Notes: generated by a model from the letters alone, not told the origin. A stretch of DNA of 64,000 nucleotides from Paludibacter propionicigenes WB4 (GCF_000183135.1 NC_014734.1:3596001-3660000), one strand, 5' to 3'; counted from the first letter of the stretch, positions 41,598-51,031 are shown. Translations and numbers: made by a program.

Positions 41598-43337
41598 ATG
41601 AAAAAACTCTCCCTACAAGTAATGATCTCCAGATTTCGTCAGGTTTTAATACGGTTTCCGTTTTCGCTGAGCTTTATTGTTGGATTTTCGGTGCTTTGTT
41701 TCATGTCTATTCAAAGGGTGAATGTAGATATTCAAGAGCGTTTGTGGGCATTCTTTGGTTTGGGCACACTATTGAACGTGGCAGCAACTTTATATCTTGA
41801 AGATTTAAAAAACTCGTTTCAGAAAATTTCGCTCAATCTGTTATTGATAATTATTTTTGCAGTGTATTGTTTTATGCTTCCCGAAAAACTGATAGAATTC
41901 CAGTATTATCAGTTGTTTTCACTGGGATTGGTGTTTACATTGGCTGCTTTTTTTATTTCATTTCTCCGTAAAAACAGTGAAATTCCTTTCTGGAATTTCA
42001 GTAAGCAAAGTATCATTCAGCTTATTATTACCGTTGTATTTGCTGCGGTGTTATATGGCGGACTTGGTTTGGCTATTTTGTCGCTTGATAAGCTGTTCAA
42101 GATCGAAATTAGTTCTAAAGTATATGCTCATCTGGCTGTGTTCAGTTTCGTGCTGTTTGCCCCAACTTACTTCTTGTCAAACATCCCCGATAAAATTGAA
42201 AAAAGGAAACAGGAATTTAGCTTTGAAAAAATTATAAAGATATTTGGTCTGTATATTCTGCTCCCAATCTTGGCAATTTATACCTTAATACTGTATGTTT
42301 ATTTAATCCAGATAGTTCTCAAATGGCAATTGCCAAATGGTTGGGTTTCTACCCTTGTTTCGGTACTCGGATTGGGTGGTTTCTTGTGTATGCTTATTTT
42401 GCATCCACTTTATTTGAGCAATAAAAATAAAGTGGTTGATGTATTTGTCAGACTATTTCCGGTATTGCTGTTTCCCCTACTGGTTCTTATGTCTGTGGGC
42501 ATTTATCGCCGTATCGCCGATTATGATTTAACTATCAACAGGCTGTATGTTATGATCCTGAATTTATGGTTTTACGGCATAAGTATTTACCTTCTTGTGT
42601 CAAAAGCTAAACAGATAAAATGGATTGTGATTTCTTTTGCAACGATTACCTTTTTAAGTTCAATAGGTCCTTGGAGTGTTTTTAGTGTGACCCGGAATTC
42701 TTTGAAAACCCAGCTGGAAAAGCAACTTACCGTTTTGCACATGTTGAAAGATGGAAAAATCGTTCCAAAGCAAACTCAACAAAAAGATACAGCTACGGTA
42801 CAAAGGGCGACTGAAACTGTAAGGTATCTGGTTCTGAGCTACGGAGCAGAAAGCCTTCAGCCATATTTTAGTAATTCGCTCAAAAATAAACACGTGTATG
42901 ATATTCTGGAACAACTGAATCTAAACACGAATGATATTGATGTTAACCGATATTTTCATCTGTATTTGGAAAATGATTCTTGTATCTTTAATACGGATTC
43001 TTATCCTGTTTTTGTAGATCTGAATGTTTTTAATTCGGGAAGTAATACCGATAGAGCAAAGAATATCTGCGAAAACAGTCAGCTAAAGGTTGAGTTTTAC
43101 AACGGTGATTTGCTTGTAACCAATAAGCTCATAAAGAACGGTACTTATACTATAGCACTCAGAAATAAGATAAAATCACTGTTGAAGTATAATATTGAGA
43201 AGATAAATTCGCCTGAAAAGATGACGATAAAGTCAGAAAATTACAAGTTAATATTAAAAACGGTGAGTGGTAAGCGCAACGCAACAAAAGAGGGAATAGA
43301 GTTGAGTAATTTTGATGCTTATTTATTCTTAAAATAA
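41598..43337 (+). CDS. DUF4153 family membrane protein
   Basis: The 579-residue protein has about eleven hydrophobic segments in the first 390 residues, then a soluble C-terminal part (from LEKQLTVLHMLKDGKIVPKQTQ) of strands and helices. This layout and the segment FVRLFPVLLFPLLVLMSVGIYRRIADYDLTINRLYVMILNLWF are typical of DUF4153. The role is unknown; Bacteroidota members are envelope proteins. It appears to stand alone. Confidence 0.85.
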   Translation: MKKLSLQVMISRFRQVLIRFPFSLSFIVGFSVLCFMSIQRVNVDIQERLWAFFGLGTLLNVAATLYLEDLKNSFQKISLNLLLIIIFAVYCFMLPEKLIEFQYYQLFSLGLVFTLAAFFISFLRKNSEIPFWNFSKQSIIQLIITVVFAAVLYGGLGLAILSLDKLFKIEISSKVYAHLAVFSFVLFAPTYFLSNIPDKIEKRKQEFSFEKIIKIFGLYILLPILAIYTLILYVYLIQIVLKWQLPNGWVSTLVSVLGLGGFLCMLILHPLYLSNKNKVVDVFVRLFPVLLFPLLVLMSVGIYRRIADYDLTINRLYVMILNLWFYGISIYLLVSKAKQIKWIVISFATITFLSSIGPWSVFSVTRNSLKTQLEKQLTVLHMLKDGKIVPKQTQQKDTATVQRATETVRYLVLSYGAESLQPYFSNSLKNKHVYDILEQLNLNTNDIDVNRYFHLYLENDSCIFNTDSYPVFVDLNVFNSGSNTDRAKNICENSQLKVEFYNGDLLVTNKLIKNGTYTIALRNKIKSLLKYNIEKINSPEKMTIKSENYKLILKTVSGKRNATKEGIELSNFDAYLFLK

Positions 43338-43387
43338 CCTGAGTTCGATATAAGCAAACAGCTAACAATCAATTATAAGTGGATTTA

Positions 43388-43604
43388 GAATCCTGAAAAG
43401 GATTCAATGTAAATAACCGCGGGTGTAACCCGTGGTATTTGTACAAAACAATCAGAACCCCGAATGGGGTTCAATATCATATTATTTATATATTGAACCC
43501 CATTCGGGGTTCGCATTCATGCCCTGTCTTTTCCACGGGTTACACCCGCGGTTATTCATATTCAAGTCCTTCGGACTTGTAAAATAGTGAGATTCAAAAG
43601 AATC
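43388..43604. repeat. Nested palindrome cluster (REP/BIME-like)
   Basis: From outside in: hairpin GAATCC-N6-GGATTC (43388-43405); a 24-bp perfect pair starting AATAACCGCGGGTGTAACCC (43412-43435 with 43533-43556); and a 23-bp perfect pair (43455-43477 with 43490-43512) whose arm is itself GAACCCC-GAAT-GGGGTTC. Then CAAGTCCTTCGGACTTG (43563-43579) and GATTCAAAAGAATC (43591-43604). No gene is seen in 43338-43731. Confidence 0.9.
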
Positions 43605-43671
43605 TTATATCTAACTCACGTTAAAATTGTATTGTTTGATCTTTTTAGCTGAAATCTATCTGTGATCTGTA

Positions 43672-43699
43672 TTGTTATCAGCATTTAATTCTAACTTTG
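43672..43699 (+). promoter_or_regulatory. Promoter of the DMP19-like gene
   Basis: TTG at 43672-43674 and TAACTTTG at 43692-43699, 17 bases apart, match the Bacteroidota -33/-7 arrangement 32 bases before the start codon. Confidence 0.6.
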
Positions 43700-43731
43700 C
43701 GGTTTCAAAAATAATACTTTAAACAAAGCAA

Positions 43732-44232
43732 ATGATTCAAATAAAAGACAGTGATTTGGCAGCAGCTGCCTGTAAGGGGATGGATGAATTCTTACAAGTG
43801 TTTACCGATGCTTATCTTCAGGCTTTGGGTGGAAAACTTACTGCCGATAACATGCAACTTTTAAATGGAAGTCAGCATACCTTGTTGGCGCATCGGTTTT
43901 TTCAGGACGAAATGCGCGATGGTGGTTTTGTTCAGCTCATTCAAAACGGGTATGGAGGGTATATTTTTGAAAATCCTTTTGCTAAAGCTATCAAACAATT
44001 TGGCGCTGCAGAACTGGCTAAACTGATATACAAAGCTAAAGAGATTTATGATCCTAATAAGACAGCGCTGGAACGCGAAACAACAGAGGAGGAATTTAAT
44101 GCGATGTATGTGGATTTTGAGGTTTTTGATGATCTGGAAGAACTCTATTTTGACATTGAAGAACAACAAACAGCTTTGATTGCTGCCTACGTGGATAATC
44201 ATATTGCTGATTTTGCCGAGATAGTAGACTGA
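43732..44232 (+). CDS. DMP19 family protein
   Basis: The 166-residue acidic protein matches the DMP19-like family (DUF4375): LLNGSQHTLLAHRFFQDEMRDGGFVQLIQNGYGGYIFENPFAKAIKQFGAAELAKLIYKAK is the characteristic helical core. The last third is strongly acidic (FEVFDDLEELYFDIEEQQ). DMP19 of Neisseria mimics DNA surface charge and binds a DNA-binding regulator; whether that holds here is unknown. It has its own promoter. Confidence 0.85.
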   Translation: MIQIKDSDLAAAACKGMDEFLQVFTDAYLQALGGKLTADNMQLLNGSQHTLLAHRFFQDEMRDGGFVQLIQNGYGGYIFENPFAKAIKQFGAAELAKLIYKAKEIYDPNKTALERETTEEEFNAMYVDFEVFDDLEELYFDIEEQQTALIAAYVDNHIADFAEIVD

Positions 44233-44253
44233 GACCTGTCAGTGCCATCAAAT

Positions 44254-44358
44254 ACATCAATCACTCGTCAGTGCTCATCAATCACTCATCAGCGCTCATC
44301 AATCACTCGTCAGCGCCTATCAATTGGCTGTTAGTGCTCTTCAATCTCTTGTTAGCAC
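44254..44358. repeat. 21-bp minisatellite, five units
   Basis: Five units of 21 bases, the second starting TCATCAATCACTC with the end ATCAGCGC, lie head to tail. Units 1-3 are nearly identical; units 4 and 5 have drifted. They lie between the DMP19-like gene and kdsB, which converge. Confidence 0.85.
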
Positions 44359-44383
44359 CGACTGACCGCTTGTTGCTTCTTGT

Positions 44384-45166
44384 TTAACTATCTTTCAGTA
44401 AATCTTTCACTTTTTCCAAATCTTCGGGAGTGTCAATACCCACAGTTTCTACGTCGGTAAAGCCAACTTTAATGCGATAGCCGTTTTCAAGCCATCGGAG
44501 CTGTTCCAACGATTCGGCAATTTCAAGTGGCGATTGTTCCAATAGCGTGAGTTCCCGAAGCACATCGGCCCGGTAAGCATAAATACCCACGTGCTTAAGG
44601 TAGGGGTGAAGTGAAATCCAGTCTTCCAGCTCTGCCCCGCGTCTGTATGGAATTACAGAACGGCTGAAGTACATTGCCTCATTGAGTTTATTTATAACCA
44701 GTTTTGGGTTATTGGGGTTAGTGATAAATTCTATGCTGTCCTTTGCAGTTACTTTTTTAGCCAACGTGGCAATCTGAGTATTGGTATCAGCAAAGCAGTT
44801 CTGCAGTTCAATGATCTGTTCCGGTTGTATGAAAGGTTCATCGCCCTGAATATTGACCACCACATCAAACCATTCATCCAATTTTGTAAATGCTTCAAAA
44901 CACCGGTCGGTTCCGCTTTTGTGTTTGTCGGAAGTCATTATTGCCTTGCCCCCGAAACTAATCACAGCTTCGAAAATACGGTTGTCGTCTGTAGCTACAT
45001 ATACATTTTCCAATGCTTTTGATACCTGTTCATACACGCGTTGTATCATCGTTTTTCCTCCGATGTCCACTAATGGTTTCCCCGGAAAACGGGTTGAAGC
45101 AAAGCGGGCAGGGATAATTCCTACAAATCGTAATGAAGCAGGTTCTTTTAATGAAGTTGGTGACAT
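44384..45166 (-). CDS. kdsB: 3-deoxy-manno-octulosonate cytidylyltransferase (CMP-Kdo synthetase)
   Basis: From the start at 45166 the protein has 260 residues, the usual size; a longer frame from 45244 would overlap the upstream gene by 53 bases. The nucleotide-binding opening is FVGIIPARFASTRFPGKPLVDIGGKTMIQRV, and later GTDRCFEAF, VVNIQGDEPFIQP and YKHVGIYAYR-like HVGIYAYRADVLREL are diagnostic of KdsB. It activates Kdo with CTP for lipopolysaccharide inner core. It follows the Lnb-like gene in the same direction with 25 bases between. Confidence 0.95.
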   Translation of the reverse strand: MSPTSLKEPASLRFVGIIPARFASTRFPGKPLVDIGGKTMIQRVYEQVSKALENVYVATDDNRIFEAVISFGGKAIMTSDKHKSGTDRCFEAFTKLDEWFDVVVNIQGDEPFIQPEQIIELQNCFADTNTQIATLAKKVTAKDSIEFITNPNNPKLVINKLNEAMYFSRSVIPYRRGAELEDWISLHPYLKHVGIYAYRADVLRELTLLEQSPLEIAESLEQLRWLENGYRIKVGFTDVETVGIDTPEDLEKVKDLLKDS

Positions 45167-45191
45167 AAAGTGTAAAGTAAGTGATTGTAAT

Positions 45192-46388
45192 TTATCTTCT
45201 GCGGCGGTAAATTTTTTTTCTGGATAATGATATCCAACTGACACTGCGCATGAGTAATAAAACTATTATTGGATAAGCTGCGATGTTTATTGACTGTACC
45301 GAAATGGCAAATGTAAACAGTGCAGCCAATAAGAAAACAACGTTTATAATTTGGTAGAAGAACAGAGCAACCCGCAATCTTCTGACCCAGAGTAACGAAA
45401 CAATTATCAAACTGAGCGGGTTGAGCCAGAGCAGATTTAAGTTCGATTTCACCAATGGATGCAACGAGAAGAACATCAGATAGGCAATGATTACTCCGGC
45501 CACACCGGTAAGTCCAAATAGAAATGCATCAAACGGTCTGTAATAATATCTTCGTTTGGTGTCCCAAAAGGTGATTGCCGATCCAATGATTAAAAGAATT
45601 ATCGAAAATGCCATCGGTTTAAAAAGCCAAAAAGTAGATTCTTCTTTCGTGTCTATTTTCTGAACTAATATCCGTCTTTCAGATATCAGTTTTTTAGTTC
45701 CTCCTTCACGTGCAGTTATTTGAGCTGTTTGAAATTCTCCCATCAGAACTTCAGGTAAAAACATACTTTCACTTTCAGACGCTATTCTGTCTGCTCTTAT
45801 CCCGAAAACCAAATCAATGCCGAATTTTAACCACGTGTCGTTCCCTACATAGGAACCGACTAATTGCCTAAATGTTTTGGATTCATAGTTTTCCTGAAAC
45901 TTCACGTAGCCATGAAGAGAGGCCAATATTTTATCGCGTGGGCGGGTGGCACAGTTGTCAAAAATAAAATTGTACCGATACGTTCTGTTTTCAGGCAAAT
46001 AATTCTGCATTAGAAGATTGAATAAATCTCTTTTTTCGGCTGCCGAAAGGTTCAAAACCTGCTCCACTACCATTGAGTTTCGTTGAGCGTATTCAGGCAG
46101 AAAGTTTCGGGTGTCGTATATACCAAGTTGATAGTCTGTTTCACCTTTTATAAATTTGTAATAAAAGTTGCTGGTCTCAAAACTAAAAATGCCATAGTTG
46201 AAAACAACATCAATGTTGTTTTTTTTGTCGGCAATTCGAATGGCAGTATGCCCGAACTTTGAATAAACTTCTTCACCCGGCGAACAAGTTAACAGGCTGA
46301 CAACTGCAGAGTCACTAATTGAAACTTGTTGGGCTTTTACATTCATTACGCACAAAAAAATGGCGATGACCAGAAAGGCTTTTTTCAT
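45192..46388 (-). CDS. DUF4105 family protein, Lnb-like (possible lipoprotein N-acyltransferase)
   Basis: The 398-residue protein has a signal peptide (MKKAFLVIAIFLCVMNVKAQ), a periplasmic domain of about 250 residues with the motifs SKFGHTAIRIAD and FIFDNCATRPRDKIL, then about five transmembrane helices (from FKPMAFSIILLIIGSAI) and an Arg/Lys tail. This is the DUF4105 family (PF13387), now linked to Lnb, a Bacteroides lipoprotein N-acyltransferase; the His and Cys of the two motifs are the likely catalytic pair by analogy with Lit. The role in lipoprotein maturation is from family knowledge and is not proven for this branch. It lies upstream of kdsB, another envelope gene. Confidence 0.78.
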   Translation of the reverse strand: MKKAFLVIAIFLCVMNVKAQQVSISDSAVVSLLTCSPGEEVYSKFGHTAIRIADKKNNIDVVFNYGIFSFETSNFYYKFIKGETDYQLGIYDTRNFLPEYAQRNSMVVEQVLNLSAAEKRDLFNLLMQNYLPENRTYRYNFIFDNCATRPRDKILASLHGYVKFQENYESKTFRQLVGSYVGNDTWLKFGIDLVFGIRADRIASESESMFLPEVLMGEFQTAQITAREGGTKKLISERRILVQKIDTKEESTFWLFKPMAFSIILLIIGSAITFWDTKRRYYYRPFDAFLFGLTGVAGVIIAYLMFFSLHPLVKSNLNLLWLNPLSLIIVSLLWVRRLRVALFFYQIINVVFLLAALFTFAISVQSINIAAYPIIVLLLMRSVSWISLSRKKIYRRRR

Positions 46389-46565
46389 ATGGAGCGGTAG
46401 TTAGTGTTTATTACAAAAGTAATAATTATTTTTATCTAAAAAAGACTTTTTGCAAACATGGTTAATAAATTCTAATAAAAAAGTGTTAAAAATGGTTGTT
46501 TGGCGCCGCTTTAAGCAACATTTGTCAGTATTTATAGATAATAAGTTGTTTTTTTCAACGCTTAT

Positions 46566-46596
46566 TGTGTTATTTCTCGAAAAATCACTAAATTTG
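46566..46596 (+). promoter_or_regulatory. Promoter of the Crp/Fnr gene
   Basis: TTG at 46566-46568 and TAAATTTG at 46589-46596, 20 bases apart, fit the -33/-7 consensus, 43 bases before the start codon. Confidence 0.65.
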
Positions 46597-46639
46597 TGCT
46601 TTATAACATTGTTGTCAAACATATTTCTGATAGATTTTT

Positions 46640-47341
46640 ATGGCAAAAAAACATGTTTCTGATTTAAAACCAATTGAAGAAATCTTTTCGGTTTGGGATG
46701 TACTTACACCTGATGAAAGGCAATTTGTACGCAGTAATTATTCAATTCACCACTTTAAAAAGAACGAATTAATACATTGCGAAAATGATCAACCAACACA
46801 CATGATGATTTTAGCAAGTGGAAAAGTAAAAGTCTATAAAGAGGGAGTTGGAAGTCGTTCTCAGATCATAAGAATGCTTAAACCGGGTGAACATTTCGGT
46901 TATCGTGCTATTATTGCCAACGAAAATTATAATACAAATACTGCTGCTTTTGAAGCTTCTACAGTGTATATGATTAAAGCAGAAATATTCCTGTCCATAC
47001 TCCGTCACAACAATTCTTTTTGCTATCGTTTTTTAGAAGAAATAGCTACAGATCTGGGAGCTTCTGATGCGCGGACTGTCAATTTGACACAAAAACATAT
47101 CCGTGGCAGGTTAGCTGAAGCCTTATTACTTCTCCGAAAAAACTATGGATTAGAAGAAGATGGAGCCACAATCAGTATTTACCTCTCTCGCGAAGATCTG
47201 GCTAATCTGTCTAATATGACCACCTCAAATGCCATTCGTACTCTCTCTAATTTTGTAAATGAGCATGTTATAGCCATGGATGGGCGAAAACTTAAAATTA
47301 TTGATGAAGAAAGACTTCGTAAAATAAGCAAAATAGGCTAA
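46640..47341 (+). CDS. Crp/Fnr family transcriptional regulator
   Basis: The 233-residue protein has a cyclic-nucleotide-binding-like beta-roll (about residues 20-135; LIHCENDQPTHMMILASGKVKVYKEG, PGEHFGYRAIIANE) and a C-terminal winged HTH (about 155-225; YLSREDLANLSNMTTSNAIRTLSNF). No cysteine cluster for an Fe-S sensor is present, so it is not an Fnr oxygen sensor of the classic type. The ligand and targets are unknown. It has its own promoter and a 251-base upstream gap after the Lnb-like gene, which is divergent. Confidence 0.92.
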   Translation: MAKKHVSDLKPIEEIFSVWDVLTPDERQFVRSNYSIHHFKKNELIHCENDQPTHMMILASGKVKVYKEGVGSRSQIIRMLKPGEHFGYRAIIANENYNTNTAAFEASTVYMIKAEIFLSILRHNNSFCYRFLEEIATDLGASDARTVNLTQKHIRGRLAEALLLLRKNYGLEEDGATISIYLSREDLANLSNMTTSNAIRTLSNFVNEHVIAMDGRKLKIIDEERLRKISKIG

Positions 47342-47504
47342 GCATTGGAATAGTTTTTGATAGATACATACCTACCATTAGGCATTGGTTTTATTTGAAG
47401 ATTAAAAATGCATTCTTCTTGTGATTCTTTGTTGCTGATAATGAGACTTATTTTCCTTACTTTACAGTTTAATTTTCATAAATCCGTTAGAAGGCAATAA
47501 AAAT

Positions 47505-49721
47505 ATGAATATCAATCAAATTCATGAAGCGTACACTGCTGCCTTACACTTTCTTGCGTCAGGGCAGTTGAATAATGCCTTTAATAAAACGGAAGATCTA
47601 ATCACTGAACTACAGTTGGGTGAATACTCAGATAGATTAAATGATCTGCGGCAAAATTATCAGTATTTATTGCAGTATTATATTTCCGGTGTTGATGATC
47701 CCGAACGGAAGTTGGTGTACAATAAATTGATAGCTAAAACTTTTGTGCTTAATTCTGATTTAAAAGAAGAAGTGCTTCTTCGGAATTCTTCGAACTATGA
47801 GTATTCTCAAAAACGATACTTTCCGCATACCAAACGACACCATTCTCCAGCCGAATTATTTGCATCTTTTCTGTATTTCTATAATCAAACCGAACTGCTG
47901 AGAAATGATGCCGAAAATCATGATGTAGAATTGAAACGACTTCGTACAAATTACGAGTTGTTATTGCCGGATATTTTTGGATTGTTTTGGTTGAAAACCT
48001 CGTATGGAACTGAAGAAAAACAACTCTTTGGCAAGATACTTGAAGATTCTTATCCGGGTTCGATCGAAAAATCGATAGTCATTTCGGCACTTACTCTTAA
48101 TCTATGGAGAATGTTTGATGAAGCCAAGCTCTCGTTACTCCTCGACGCATGTTTGAGTAAGAATCAGCAGATCAAACAGCGGGCTTTGGTCGGACTCTGT
48201 TTTGTGCTGGCCAAATACAATCAGTTTTTACCTTACTTCCCTGCTATCAGAAACCGATTGGTGCTGCTGGCAGACGACAGCCACGTGGTGGAAAACTTTC
48301 AAAATATAATCATACAGATTATAGCCACTGTAGAAACAGACAAAATCACTAAACGAATGCAGGAAGAAATTCTGCCGGAAGTGATGAAAATCAGCCCTAA
48401 ACTGAAGGATAAAATGGACGCTGATAGTTTGTTGAATTCTGATGAGTGGAACGAAGAAAATCCTGAATGGCAGGATATGCTCGACGAAAGTGGTGTGGGT
48501 GATAAACTAAAAGAGTTGAGCCAAATGCAATTGGAGGGAGCTGACGTTTATATGAGTACTTTTTCATTATTGAAAAGTTTTCCTTTTTTCTCCGAATTTA
48601 CACATTGGTTTATGCCTTTTGAACCTGCTTATTCGAGTGTAAATGAGCTTTTTGTCGGTGAAGATAATACTTTGTTGAGTGCTTTCTTGGGTAACAACAT
48701 GATGTGTAATTCAGATAAATACTCATTTTGTTTAAGTGTGCTTCAGATGCCTGAATCTCAGCGAGGAATGATAAAACAGTCATTCAAAATGGAGGCCGAA
48801 CAATTGAGCGAAATGGCTAAAGATGAGGCAATACTTACTCCCGACTTGGCTTCAAAGAATATTTCCAAACAATATATTCAGGATTTATTCAGGTTCTTCA
48901 AGCTGAATTCAAAGCATACGGATTTTGATGATATGTTTTCTTTGTCATTATTCATGCACCGTTCTTTTTTGTTCGATATTTTGTCTAATAATGCGGGTTT
49001 TAAATCAAATATTGCTGAATATTATTTTTCAAAAAACCATTATCATCAGGCACTTGATTTGTTTGAAGAAATTCAGTTGGAAACAGAACCGACTGCTGCA
49101 CTTTATCAGAAAATAGGTTACATGTATCAGCAAACGTCACAATTTCAAAAGGCGCTTGATGCTTATATGAAGGCAGATTTCATTCAACCGGATGATATCT
49201 GGACTGTTCGGAAAATAGCGTTGTGTCACCGTTTGTCTGGCAATTTTGAAAAAGCATTGGAGTATTATCTGCATGTGGATTATCTAAGACCTAATATCAC
49301 AAGCGTGATGATGCAGATCGGACATTGTTATCTGGAACTGAAAAAGTTTAATGAAGCATTGGGTATTTATTTTAAACTGGATGCTTTGGATGGTGAAAAT
49401 GTGAAGGTTTGGAGGGCTATTTCCTGGTGCTCTTTTGTTTCGGGCAATATAAAGCAAGCTCATTATTATAGCGAAAAGGTATTGGAGTATGCTGAGCCGG
49501 GAGCTCAGGATTATTTGAATGCCGGCCATGTAGCATGGTGTCAGCGAAAGATAAGTGCGGCGATAGAACACTATCGAATGAGCTTGAGTTTGCAGTTGAA
49601 TAATTGGGATATCTTCATCGAAACTTTTAATGAAGACAAACCATATTTAATTGCCAATGGTGTAGACAAAGATGAAATACCATTGCTGCTCGATGCGCTG
49701 ATGTCAACTCCTGATATCTAA
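47505..49721 (+). CDS. Large TPR-repeat protein, unknown function
   Basis: The 738-residue protein has no signal peptide. Its first 500 residues are helical and acidic and not recognised; the last 200 hold tetratricopeptide repeats, for example YYFSKNHYHQALDLFEEIQLE, YMYQQTSQFQKALDAYMKADFIQPDD, LCHRLSGNFEKALEYYLHVDYLRPN and CYLELKKFNEALGIYFKLDAL, each with the A/G-x-A-L spacing. It should be a cytoplasmic scaffold binding other proteins. It is monocistronic, convergent with the PagL-like gene. Long TPR proteins of this design recur in Bacteroidales. Confidence 0.8.
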   Translation: MNINQIHEAYTAALHFLASGQLNNAFNKTEDLITELQLGEYSDRLNDLRQNYQYLLQYYISGVDDPERKLVYNKLIAKTFVLNSDLKEEVLLRNSSNYEYSQKRYFPHTKRHHSPAELFASFLYFYNQTELLRNDAENHDVELKRLRTNYELLLPDIFGLFWLKTSYGTEEKQLFGKILEDSYPGSIEKSIVISALTLNLWRMFDEAKLSLLLDACLSKNQQIKQRALVGLCFVLAKYNQFLPYFPAIRNRLVLLADDSHVVENFQNIIIQIIATVETDKITKRMQEEILPEVMKISPKLKDKMDADSLLNSDEWNEENPEWQDMLDESGVGDKLKELSQMQLEGADVYMSTFSLLKSFPFFSEFTHWFMPFEPAYSSVNELFVGEDNTLLSAFLGNNMMCNSDKYSFCLSVLQMPESQRGMIKQSFKMEAEQLSEMAKDEAILTPDLASKNISKQYIQDLFRFFKLNSKHTDFDDMFSLSLFMHRSFLFDILSNNAGFKSNIAEYYFSKNHYHQALDLFEEIQLETEPTAALYQKIGYMYQQTSQFQKALDAYMKADFIQPDDIWTVRKIALCHRLSGNFEKALEYYLHVDYLRPNITSVMMQIGHCYLELKKFNEALGIYFKLDALDGENVKVWRAISWCSFVSGNIKQAHYYSEKVLEYAEPGAQDYLNAGHVAWCQRKISAAIEHYRMSLSLQLNNWDIFIETFNEDKPYLIANGVDKDEIPLLLDALMSTPDI

Positions 49722-49727
49722 AGGAAA

Positions 49728-50927
49728 TTAAAAGACATACCCGAGTCCCCATTCAATGAATTCAGCTTTCTGAAGGTGAGTTTTCAGCCCAAGCGAAAGA
49801 AAATAATGCTCGTTTAGCGCGTATTTTAAAGCGGCTCTGCTATAAAACCATCCATCTTCTTTGTCAATATCATATTTATATATGAGTGGCTTATGTAATG
49901 TGCCAACTTTAGCATCGTTGTAGGGTGACAGGTTTTTAAGCGGGTCGTAAAGATATAAGCCAAAATCAAATCCGGCAATAAATCGCCCGAGTAATATCTC
50001 GTGTTGCCACGAAACACCTACGCGAATTTTGTTTTTGAACTCATCTGTAGTGATGTAGGTTCTTTCAAATGATGTTCTTCCATTGTAAGCACCATCGTAA
50101 AAAGCATCGACTCCAAGTCCCATTCTGTAAAAGTTCGATAACGGTCGATAAACGCCAAAGGAGACTGAAGCGATTGGAAATGTTTTGTCGTCCTTGTAAT
50201 ATAGCTGCCTGAAACCTCCCGAAACAATGACTTCGTAACTAAATTTTCGAGGAATTTTTTGTACATAATGAGCTGTCGGAGATTGATAATTCTCGTAGTT
50301 CGGAAAGTATTTTACACCCACGAAACCATTTAGTAGATTTAGCCCCGAATTCGGTGCAACTGCACTTCCATTTGACATGTGATTCCAGGTATATTCGGCC
50401 ATTAAACTAAACCCTTTTGCAATGGGGATTTCAAGACTTCCGCCCCCGGCAAAATAAACATTTAGGGCAGAACCGATAGCGCCGTTGGTTCCAGTCAACG
50501 ATGGCAGTGTGTTGCCTTGCGAATCCTTGTTCGTGTTGTAATAGGTTTTCGTCAGATAGCTGGCTCCGGCACCTGCTTTCAGGCTTAGATTAAATAAATT
50601 CGTTCTTATCAAGGGAAAATTGATGTATGGATAAAGGGCAAATGCATTTCCAAGCTTTTGTGGATTTCCGAGATTCAGCCAAACAGCTCCAACTCCAACT
50701 GAGGGGAAACCCGTGAACTGATGCCACGATTTTTCACCCATGGTTTGAAATTCCAGAGATAATTCTGCTCCGGTCACAGGATTTGAAACCAGTTCCTTAA
50801 CGTGTTGGTCGTGAGGAAGAATTTTGCCATAAATGCCTTCCAGCTTCCAACTGTAGTTCTGATATGTCTGAGCACACAATGTGTTTACGCTTAGTATTAA
50901 GATAATAAAAAAGAGGTTTTTCTTCAT
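49728..50927 (-). CDS. PagL-like lipid A deacylase/acyloxyacyl hydrolase family outer-membrane protein
   Basis: The 399-residue protein starts with a signal peptide (MKKNLFFIILILSVNTLCAQ) and consists of amphipathic beta-strands. YTWNHMSNGS followed by PNSGLNLLNGFVGVKYF matches the catalytic HxSNG region of PagL-type 3-O-deacylases, with His and Ser in place; a second half extends the barrel beyond the usual PagL size (about 170 residues). It may remove an acyl chain from lipid A. The promoter is divergent from gldF. Confidence 0.78.
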   Translation of the reverse strand: MKKNLFFIILILSVNTLCAQTYQNYSWKLEGIYGKILPHDQHVKELVSNPVTGAELSLEFQTMGEKSWHQFTGFPSVGVGAVWLNLGNPQKLGNAFALYPYINFPLIRTNLFNLSLKAGAGASYLTKTYYNTNKDSQGNTLPSLTGTNGAIGSALNVYFAGGGSLEIPIAKGFSLMAEYTWNHMSNGSAVAPNSGLNLLNGFVGVKYFPNYENYQSPTAHYVQKIPRKFSYEVIVSGGFRQLYYKDDKTFPIASVSFGVYRPLSNFYRMGLGVDAFYDGAYNGRTSFERTYITTDEFKNKIRVGVSWQHEILLGRFIAGFDFGLYLYDPLKNLSPYNDAKVGTLHKPLIYKYDIDKEDGWFYSRAALKYALNEHYFLSLGLKTHLQKAEFIEWGLGYVF

Positions 50928-50944
50928 AAAAGCCTGATTAGTTA

Positions 50945-50992
50945 TTGCCGACGCATTCGATTTTTTTGGTTACCTTTGACACCACAAATGTA
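50945..50992. promoter_or_regulatory. Overlapping divergent promoters, PagL-like gene and gldF
   Basis: Plus strand: TTG at 50945-50947 and TACCTTTG at 50971-50978 (gldF). Minus strand: TACATTTG at 50985-50992 (PagL-like gene). The two -7 elements are 6 bases apart, so the transcripts' start regions probably interfere. Confidence 0.6.
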
Positions 50993-51031
50993 GTAAATTA
51001 TTTAGTAATTATAAATTATTAATAGACAGGC

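Noticed and set aside
43388-43604. An ordinary transcription terminator after the DUF4153 gene
   Set aside because: The perfect long nested arms, distance from the stop and lack of a T-tract after the outer arm fit a REP-like element better.
44254-44358. CRISPR array in the 21-bp repeats
   Set aside because: The units are directly adjacent without spacers and no cas genes are nearby.
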